DNA from: JARKQH01 sp964631605
GTDB lineage: Bacteria > Verrucomicrobiota > Verrucomicrobiia > Limisphaerales > UBA8199
Length of the DNA stretch: 50,461 nt
NCBI GenBank assembly: GCA_964631605.1
Contig: CAZVYG010000028.1
Location: 1-50,461 of the forward strand
Direction of reading: 5' to 3'
Shown here: positions 45,801 through 50,461 of the stretch, one piece after another
Position numbering within the stretch: position 1 is the stretch's first letter
Layout of the letters: every line of letters starts with the position of its first letter
Notes under the pieces: model-generated
Seen by the model: the letters and a program-made list of their open reading frames with translations, nothing else
What the model was told of the DNA's origin: nothing
The model's database searches: none
Position numbers and translations under genes: made by a program

Positions 45801-47145
45801 GCTGCGCGGACAGCGCGGCCTCTCGCTCGAACGCATCGAGCAGATCGAGGAGTTGCGCAAGCGTTGTCAGTCTCTGAATCAAACGCTGCGGCGCAGGATC
45901 GGCGGCGAACCGCCTCTTCGCCGCGACGAATCCGTGCCCGATGCCTGCCCCGACCTGCTCGAGAAGCTCGATCATCTCAAGGAACAGCGAGTCAACCAGA
46001 CCGCGCACATGATTCTCGCCGAGGCCCTCGGCCTTCGCCTCGCGCCCCCCCCTCCCAACAAAAGGGCATTGCGCTCCGAGCGGGACCAGCACGGCGTTTA
46101 TGAGAAGATTCTTGACCCACAGGGCCAGTGGATCGGTCCAGTGGACTTCATCGTCATCGAGGACCTTTCCCGCTACCGCGCCAGCCAGGGCCGCGCACCG
46201 CGCGAGAATTCCCGCCTGATGAAGTGGTGCCATCGCGCCGTCCGGGACAAGCTCAAGCAACTCTGTGAAGTCTTCGGCCTGCCCGTGCTGGAAACCCCCG
46301 CCGCCTATTCCTCGCGCTTCTGCTCCCGCAGTGGCGTGCCCGGTTTCCGGGCGGTGGAGGCCACCGCCGGCTTCACCGCGCAAGGCCAATGGGCCTGGTT
46401 GGCCGCAAAGAAAGATGACTGCGGCAATCCGACCGAAGAGGCCCGGCGGCTGCTTGATGTGGACAGGGAGTTGACCCAGGCGCAAGCCGAACTCGAGCGC
46501 GATTGGGCCGAGCAGAGAGGTTCCGGCCCATGTCCCAAGCGGACTTTGCTGGTGCCCTTCTCCGGCGGACCAATTTTCGTCCCCATCTCCGACAAAGCCG
46601 ACGGCGCTGATCTGCAGCCCGCCGTCGCCCAGGCGGACATCAACGCTGCCATCAACCTCGCCCTGCGAGCCATCGCGGATCCAAAACTCTGGAGCATTCA
46701 TCCCCGCCTGCGAACCCAGCGCGAAGCCGGTGACAAACCCGGCAAGGGCAGGAAGCCCAAGGCCGGCCCGGCGGGTCCGCAGCCGGCGTCGGCAGCGCGG
46801 TTCCTCACCCGCGAGAAACGGAAGTTTGGCGAAACCGGCAAACCCTTGGAGGTCCGCTGGCCGTCAAACGCCAAGCCCGATGACACCCGCCAGCCCAACT
46901 TTTTCGCGGACTTTGCCGGCCTGGCAGCGCTTGCCGAGCAGCTCGGCCAACAGAATCGCGAGCACGCCTGGCTCGCCAGGGAATGGACCACGGCTGAAAT
47001 CCCCGGCGAACGGGACACGCCTCCGCTTGTTCACGGAAGGTCGCTCTGGGGTTGCGTCAAGGCTGCCCAGTGGCTGCGTATCCGGGAGATCAACGCAGCG
47101 AAGCTCGCCCGATGGAAAAGCAAGCTGGACCGGATGCCGGACTGA
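42817..47145 (+). CDS. cas12b: type V-B CRISPR effector nuclease Cas12b (large form)
   Basis: The N-terminus (NRIYQGRVTSVE ... LWQHHELFQDAVNYY) and the RuvC motifs identify Cas12b (C2c1). RuvC-I is ATDLGQRDAG with Asp734, RuvC-II is DFIVIEDLSRY with Glu1115, and RuvC-III is QADINAAINLAL with Asp1274. The target-strand Nuc region AAYSSRFCSRSGVPGFR lies between II and III. All three catalytic acids are present, so it should be an active dual-RNA-guided DNA nuclease. At 1442 residues it is about 300 longer than the Alicyclobacillus enzyme; compared with that enzyme's D570/E848/D977, the extra length lies mainly before RuvC-I (about 164) and between RuvC-I and II (about 103). The Opitutaceae enzyme, recalled from memory, has a similar plan. 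No HNH domain is present. cas4-cas1 follows 3 bp later. Confidence 0.95.
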   Translation: MNRIYQGRVTSVEIAGLDGSAKAEASKGKKPRQPQWEPLPDWSKALWQHHELFQDAVNYYTLALAAMAAEVEGEGGDAKALRGWVARVRETWSTATRKAETFDGPQQRLAPLLKLAPKEADFDTAARAVLRSSRATPAKRAAAVQQLLVEKGDLNQVCVALLPWLATAAGKLDATSKSAASSQEARRQEIVRQFHQWPEAEALKRADSLELGLFLTQPPKMWVKGQEAAKILRDYFAKACAKFSELKPVEAAFEDFLKEKESQLVVPSPGRRPSGLYPIAAVFRFFPTAKTLAAFREATKTLAEAKDKEVHTDAVAEARVGDQPHFDYFTNLAFLGSEGDDERDTRAVWFEFDLAAFIEAIKAPRRYFEDTLKREAAAGRLRQQIAAMEARGQETPTDQEEGEPLPGFEGDSRITLLRDIVQNKLAWLAEAQGDVDAGPREYEIRERTLRGFAEVKKRWRAEAEKGSLTEARLLEILAEEQAAHRDDFGSATLYRELAKPENHPIWRDPGTQPWHADDPLAAWLDYKELQADLRDKERPIRFTPAHPVHSPRFFIFPKKSEAQPKTPSRRPSKPGLLSRHDPGQLSFTGGIVLRTGGGWVPKVVRIHYAAPRLCRDRIRSVGDSNLYEAPWVQPMVEALGLDKAPDRVNFANCRITLQPASEHDIQLTFPVEVNTEKIRKAVAREAAWQGQFNLHPDGDSFYPASLRWPHEKKPAKAPEPWHAQVGQFRCLATDLGQRDAGAFARLRAACDGSLNQRPSRLIGETNGRPWRAALERSGLFRLPGEDAVVWREMSRLDANNPEDSGQPFDFREELWGERGRPARPWEADDTAELMRLLEAIEEDANGQERPTLLPEDWRRALTFPEQNDKLLVALRRYQSRVSRLHRWCWLLQGDDRQTATAVAEVAECDDLRLVSPELKRLVETGDPRALEELQSRLRDRLERAPRLLERIANRILPLRGRSWRWEKHPRATPENPLYHLTQGGERLDSAGRPVWLRGQRGLSLERIEQIEELRKRCQSLNQTLRRRIGGEPPLRRDESVPDACPDLLEKLDHLKEQRVNQTAHMILAEALGLRLAPPPPNKRALRSERDQHGVYEKILDPQGQWIGPVDFIVIEDLSRYRASQGRAPRENSRLMKWCHRAVRDKLKQLCEVFGLPVLETPAAYSSRFCSRSGVPGFRAVEATAGFTAQGQWAWLAAKKDDCGNPTEEARRLLDVDRELTQAQAELERDWAEQRGSGPCPKRTLLVPFSGGPIFVPISDKADGADLQPAVAQADINAAINLALRAIADPKLWSIHPRLRTQREAGDKPGKGRKPKAGPAGPQPASAARFLTREKRKFGETGKPLEVRWPSNAKPDDTRQPNFFADFAGLAALAEQLGQQNREHAWLAREWTTAEIPGERDTPPLVHGRSLWGCVKAAQWLRIREINAAKLARWKSKLDRMPD

Positions 47146-47148
47146 CCC

Positions 47149-48963
47149 ATGAGTGACGCCGCGTTGCGCACCGACGGTTCGCTGGAGGCTCAGCCAAAGA
47201 TGGGCGTGCGCAACCTGCACAACTTTATCTATTGCCCCCGCCTGTTCTATTTTCAGTGGGTCGAAAACATCTTTCAGGAAAACGCTGACACCGTGGCCGG
47301 CTCGTTCGTGCACCGCAACGTGGACGCTCCCTCCCGTCTCGACGACGACAAAACAAAAGTGCTGGCCGAATGCCTGCCTCCAGGAGCGACCCTCCGCAGC
47401 CTGCGGCTGGAAAGCGAGGCGCTCGGCCTCGTCGGCGTCGTGGATATCGTTGAAAGCGGCCCGGACGGTGCGGAGATCGTTGACTACAAGAAAGGGGCTG
47501 CGCGCCGTGACGCGGAGGGCGACCGAGTCGCAAAGGAGCCGGACGCCGTTCAGGTGGCCGCCCAAGCCCTGCTTTTGCGGGAACATGGCGTAAACGCTGT
47601 CCGTGCCGCCATCTATTACGCGGCGGACAAACGCCGCGTCCAGGTGCAACTCACTGACGAACTGCTCGAACGGGTCCGCGGCAAGATTCAGGAGGCCCGT
47701 GCGGTGGCGGCCGGCGGGAAATGCCCCAGTCCGTTGAAGAATGACGCCCGTTGCCTCTACTGCTCCGCCTATCCGATTTGCCTCCCCAACGAGTCGCTGT
47801 GGTGGGCGCGAGCCAGCAAGGCCGCAACGCCGGATCCCCAGCTCCACTTTGGTTTTTCCGACGCTGCGGCAGATTTGTGCCGGCAACGGATTCTGGAGGC
47901 CCTCGATTTTGCCGCCGAGTCCCGCCAGAACCCACCCACGCTCCAGCCGCCCCGCCCCGACCACGACGATGGGGAGGTGCTCGTTGTCCAGACGCCCGGT
48001 GCCCAGATCGGGCAGCGCGGCGAGCAGTTGATCGTCTCCCTCAAGGGGGAGGAAATCCGCAAACTTCCCGGGCAGCAGCTCCGCGCGATCTACTGCTACG
48101 GCGCCGTCCAAGTCACCGCCCAGGCCATCGAAACCTGCCTCGAACTTGGCATTGATCTCGCCTACTTCTCGCCCGCGGGGCGGTTCATCGGCATGCTCCG
48201 CGGTCTGCCGGCCAGCGGCGTGGACGCGCGTCGAGGGCAATACCGTCTTTTTGAACTGCCCGGCGTGCGTCTGCAACTGGCTCGCGAAATCATCCGCGCC
48301 AAGATTCACAACCAGCGCGTCCTGCTCATGCGCAACGGCGCCGCGCCCGATCGCATCCTTAGCCTGCTGGCAGCCTGCCGCGACGCCACCGAACGTGCAT
48401 CGGACCTTTCCGATCTGCTTGGCATTGAAGGCACAGCGGCAGCGCTCTATTTCGAATACTTCGACTCCATGCTCAAGCAAAGGGACGCCTGGACATTCGA
48501 CTGGCGGGGGCGCAACCGCCGGCCCCCGCGCGACCCCGTCAACGCCTTGCTCTCCCTTGGTTACTCGATGCTCGCCAAGGAGCTCACTGGCGTTTGTCAC
48601 GCGGTCGGCCTCGACCCCTTCCTCGGCTTCATGCACCAGCCTCGCTACGGCCGCCCCGCCCTCGCCCTCGACCTCATGGAGGAGTTCCGTCCCCTGACCG
48701 CCGACAGCGTCGCCGTGAGCCTGATCAATCGGGGCGAGATCGCCCCCGAGGATTTCCTCCGCAGCGCCAACGGGACCTTCCTCAATGACCGCGGACGCAA
48801 GACCTTCTGGGAAGCCTGGTTCCGGCGCCTTGACACGGAGGTCACCCACCCCGAATTCCAATACAAAATGCCCTACCGCCGCATGTTCGAGGTCCAAGCC
48901 CGGCAACTTTGGCGGTTCGTTCGCGGCGAAGCGCCCGCCTACCACGCCTTCACCACCCGATGA
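47149..48963 (+). CDS. cas4-cas1: Cas4-Cas1 fusion protein
   Basis: Residues about 15-215 are Cas4: Cys29 (YCPRLFY), His55, a RecB-like nuclease core with Asp100 and Asp112-Lys114 (VDYKKG), a Q-rich motif (QVAAQALLLREHG) and the C-terminal cluster Cys192/202/205/211. This gives four Fe-S ligands with Cys29. Residues about 275-604 are Cas1, with Glu427 (GIEGTAA), His496 (FMHQPRYGRP) and Asp508/Glu511 (LDLMEEFRP) as metal ligands. Both halves appear active. The protein would select protospacers with the right PAM, trim them and integrate them into the array with Cas2. Fusion of Cas4 to Cas1 is known from type V-B and type I-G (I-U) systems. Confidence 0.95.
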   Translation: MSDAALRTDGSLEAQPKMGVRNLHNFIYCPRLFYFQWVENIFQENADTVAGSFVHRNVDAPSRLDDDKTKVLAECLPPGATLRSLRLESEALGLVGVVDIVESGPDGAEIVDYKKGAARRDAEGDRVAKEPDAVQVAAQALLLREHGVNAVRAAIYYAADKRRVQVQLTDELLERVRGKIQEARAVAAGGKCPSPLKNDARCLYCSAYPICLPNESLWWARASKAATPDPQLHFGFSDAAADLCRQRILEALDFAAESRQNPPTLQPPRPDHDDGEVLVVQTPGAQIGQRGEQLIVSLKGEEIRKLPGQQLRAIYCYGAVQVTAQAIETCLELGIDLAYFSPAGRFIGMLRGLPASGVDARRGQYRLFELPGVRLQLAREIIRAKIHNQRVLLMRNGAAPDRILSLLAACRDATERASDLSDLLGIEGTAAALYFEYFDSMLKQRDAWTFDWRGRNRRPPRDPVNALLSLGYSMLAKELTGVCHAVGLDPFLGFMHQPRYGRPALALDLMEEFRPLTADSVAVSLINRGEIAPEDFLRSANGTFLNDRGRKTFWEAWFRRLDTEVTHPEFQYKMPYRRMFEVQARQLWRFVRGEAPAYHAFTTR

Positions 48964-49256
48964 GCAGTTGGCGTACGCGCTATCTCGTCAGCTACGACAT
49001 CGCGGATCCCAAGCGCTTGCGCCGGGTCGCCAGGGCGCTCGAGGGCTTCGGCGTCCGCCTCCAATACTCCGTGTTCGAGTGCGCCCTCGACGACCTGCGC
49101 CTCGCCCACGCCAAAGCCGCCCTCGACTCCCTCATCAACCACGACGAAGATCAGGTCCTTTTCGTGTCCCTCGGCCCTGCGGCCGGAGATGCCACCCTCA
49201 TCATCGAAGCCTTGGGGCTGCCCTACCAGGTCCGAACCCGGGTCACCATCATTTGA
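48960..49256 (+). CDS. cas2: CRISPR-associated protein Cas2
   Basis: The ATG at 48960 overlaps the cas4-cas1 stop (ATGA), giving 98 residues, normal for Cas2. The ferredoxin-like fold begins with the strand YLVSYDIADPKRLRRVAR carrying Asp13, followed by LQYSVFECALDD and DEDQVLFVSLG. Cas2 bridges two Cas1 dimers in the spacer-integration complex. It is the last cas gene; the tracrRNA candidate and array follow directly. An in-frame ATG upstream at 48909 lies within cas1 and is not needed. Confidence 0.95.
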   Translation: MSSWRTRYLVSYDIADPKRLRRVARALEGFGVRLQYSVFECALDDLRLAHAKAALDSLINHDEDQVLFVSLGPAAGDATLIIEALGLPYQVRTRVTII

Positions 49257-49288
49257 ATTTATCGGCGATTTTATCTGAAATTTCCCCC

Positions 49289-49318
49289 TTGCACATGTTC
49301 CTTCCAACTAGTAATAAT
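49289..49318 (+). promoter_or_regulatory. candidate promoter of the tracrRNA
   Basis: TTGCAC (49289-49294) and AATAAT (49313-49318, 5/6 of the -10 consensus) are 18 bp apart, in the only AT-rich stretch between cas2 and the array. Transcription would start near 49325. An alternative pair is TTGAAT (49253-49258) with TGAAAT (49276-49281). Confidence 0.4.
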
Positions 49319-49324
49319 TCCCTC

Positions 49325-49398
49325 CGGCTACCGGCCACCGACCACCTTTCCTCCGCCATTGGAAAGGCACGATCCTTGAAATCGCGAACGACTGCGCC
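49325..49398 (+). ncRNA. candidate type V-B tracrRNA
   Basis: The segment 49368-49398 is an anti-repeat: aligned to the reverse complement of repeat positions 1-30 it matches 23 of 30 positions with one inserted base. The uninterrupted matching blocks are CACG, TGAA, TCGCG and GACTGCG. Upstream, CCGCC (49353-49357) can pair with the repeat's 3' GGCGG, and CCTTTCC (49345-49351) with GGAAAGG (49361-49367) forms a 7-bp hairpin. An early CCGG/CCGG hairpin opens the RNA. Position, strand and the order scaffold-hairpin then anti-repeat fit the known tracrRNA of type V-B. The 5' end follows from the promoter guess; the 3' end may extend into the hairpin at 49417-49442. Confidence 0.75.
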
Positions 49399-49593
49399 TG
49401 GGCTTGGCGGCGCGGCGCGAGCGCGTCAATGCTGGCGCTCGCCCGCAAGGACGCTCGCATTATGCAAGTTCCTTTCGGCCTGTGGCTCCCGCGGCCTCGC
49501 CCATTCCCCTCGGACCCCGAGCCCGCGAGCCTGCACCGCTGCTCGCAAGCAGATCTGGTTTGTGCAGGCCTGCCGGCACCCGCTCCACCGCCT
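49399..49593 (+). other. CRISPR leader region with hairpin
   Basis: This segment separates the anti-repeat from the first repeat and should contain the leader that directs spacer integration. GCGAGCGC (49417-49424) and GCGCTCGC (49435-49442) form a perfect 8-bp stem with a 10-nt loop, possibly ending the tracrRNA although no T-run follows. A short CTGC/GCAG hairpin occurs near 49540-49553. Any open reading frames here are short and unsupported. Confidence 0.5.
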
Positions 49594-50461
49594 GCCGCAG
49601 TCGGCGCGACTTCAGGAACCGTGAGGCGGAGTGTTGGAACGGACGATGATATTGGATCCAATGAGCCGCAGTCGGCGCGACTTCAGGAACCGTGAGGCGG
49701 TTGGAGATACTATTTCGATTGGACTGACACGGGAGGCCGCAGTCGGCGCGACTTCAGGAACCGTGAGGCGGTTCTATTGGCCCGCCACTCGCAGCGTGCA
49801 TTGCGAGGCCGCAGTCGGCGCGACTTCAGGAACCGTGAGGCGGACCAGTTGAACCCGGACCTGTTCCGGGCGGTCATGCCGCAGTCGGCGCGACTTCAGG
49901 AACCGTGAGGCGGTGCTTTCCGGCAGGACTTCAAAGCGCAACGGAAGGCCGCAGTCGGCGCGACTTCAGGAACCGTGAGGCGGGCAAATGAACCGGAGTT
50001 CACTACCACGGCTCCCGCGCCGCAGTCGGCGCGACTTCAGGAACCGTGAGGCGGGGCGAGCCAACCGGGAGTCTGGTCTCAAGCTCAACGCCGCAGTCGG
50101 CGCGACTTCAGGAACCGTGAGGCGGCGTAGAAAATCCATACCAAAAGTTTGTTGTGCCCCCGCCGCAGTCGGCGCGACTTCAGGAACCGTGAGGCGGCCA
50201 TCGCCTGGCTGACATCCGATGGCAGGCTGCTCGCCGCAGTCGGCGCGACTTCAGGAACCGTGAGGCGGATCCGGGGCAATCCAGCGTAGAATGGCAACAT
50301 AGATGCCGCAGTCGGCGCGACTTCAGGAACCGTGAGGCGGGTCCACTCGGCGAGGGTAATGAGCAGTCTGCGCCCGCCGCAGTCGGCGCGACTTCAGGAA
50401 CCGTGAGGCGGGACAAGGAAGTGGGCCGCGCCTGGCGGCGCAGCCCAGCCGCAGTCGGCGC
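49594..50461 (+). CRISPR. type V-B CRISPR array, 12 full repeats plus a truncated 13th
   Basis: The 36-nt repeat begins GCCGCAGTCGGCGCG and ends ACCGTGAGGCGG. Repeats start at 49594, 49665, 49736, 49808, 49878, 49948, 50019, 50090, 50162, 50233, 50305, 50376 and 50448; the last is cut off by the window end. All complete copies read the same. The 12 spacers are 34-36 nt and all different. Positions 2-5 can pair with positions 33-36, and CTTCA with TGAGG near the 3' half can form a small hairpin. The repeat's first seven and last six bases match those I recall for the Opitutaceae type V-B repeat. Transcription from the leader side (plus strand) is inferred. Confidence 0.99.

Noticed and set aside
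42817..48963. Assigning the locus to type I-G (formerly I-U) because of the Cas4-Cas1 fusion
   Set aside because: There is no cas3, csb2 or cas7-like gene, and the single large effector has a split RuvC with Cas12b-like motifs; type V-B fits all the evidence.
49404..49649. Short open frames across the CRISPR leader and array
   Set aside because: They read into the identical repeats and have no ribosome-binding site or conserved composition; the segment is leader and array.

Overview
The window looks like a chromosomal segment of a GC-rich bacterium of the Verrucomicrobiota (PVC group), probably a Limisphaerales/Pedosphaera- or Opitutus-like lineage. This is an inference from gene content: a PEP-CTERM exosortase-sorted protein, a secreted Ig-like protein of verrucomicrobial type, many secreted glycan-active proteins, a two-component-regulator-propeller kinase, and a type V-B CRISPR-Cas locus resembling the one known from Opitutaceae. 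No rRNA or tRNA gene was seen.

Layout. 1-6.2 kb: a secreted Ig-like protein, a GH97 glycosidase, and a two-gene hexuronate operon (tagaturonate epimerase uxaE and uronate isomerase uxaC). 6.3-12.8 kb, minus strand: a histidine kinase with a degenerate receiver domain, then an acyl-CoA dehydrogenase plus ETF:quinone-oxidoreductase pair. 13.1-18.8 kb: a small ribbon-helix-helix-like protein, a PEP-CTERM protein with a clear promoter and terminator, a TPR membrane protein, a NarL-type response regulator, an unknown protein, an AMMECR1-domain protein and a small membrane protein. 18.8-23.2 kb: a putative Na+/H+ antiporter and a pilM-pilN-pilO-(pilP-like) operon on the minus strand. 23.6-29.6 kb: a propeller-type sensor kinase with its NarL-type regulator, a GH5 hydrolase and a DUF6807/PmoA-family protein. 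29.8-37.4 kb: the nitrogen-assimilation block gltB-gltD with convergent gdhA. 37.7-42.6 kb: a PEP/pyruvate-binding (PPDK-N) protein with a KaiC-like N-terminus lacking a P-loop, then a secreted protein, an ECF sigma factor and a probable anti-sigma protein.

42.8 kb to the end: a complete type V-B CRISPR-Cas locus, all on the plus strand. It consists of a very large Cas12b (1442 aa) with an intact RuvC triad (D734, E1115, D1274), a Cas4-Cas1 fusion, Cas2, a strong candidate tracrRNA in the 337-bp gap after cas2, and an array of identical 36-nt repeats that runs off the window. The candidate tracrRNA carries a roughly 31-nt anti-repeat matching repeat positions 1-30. Cas4-Cas1 and Cas2 would acquire spacers. 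Cas12b with tracrRNA and crRNA would cut target DNA. This locus is the most interesting content; its family is known, but the size of the effector and the predicted tracrRNA deserve direct study.
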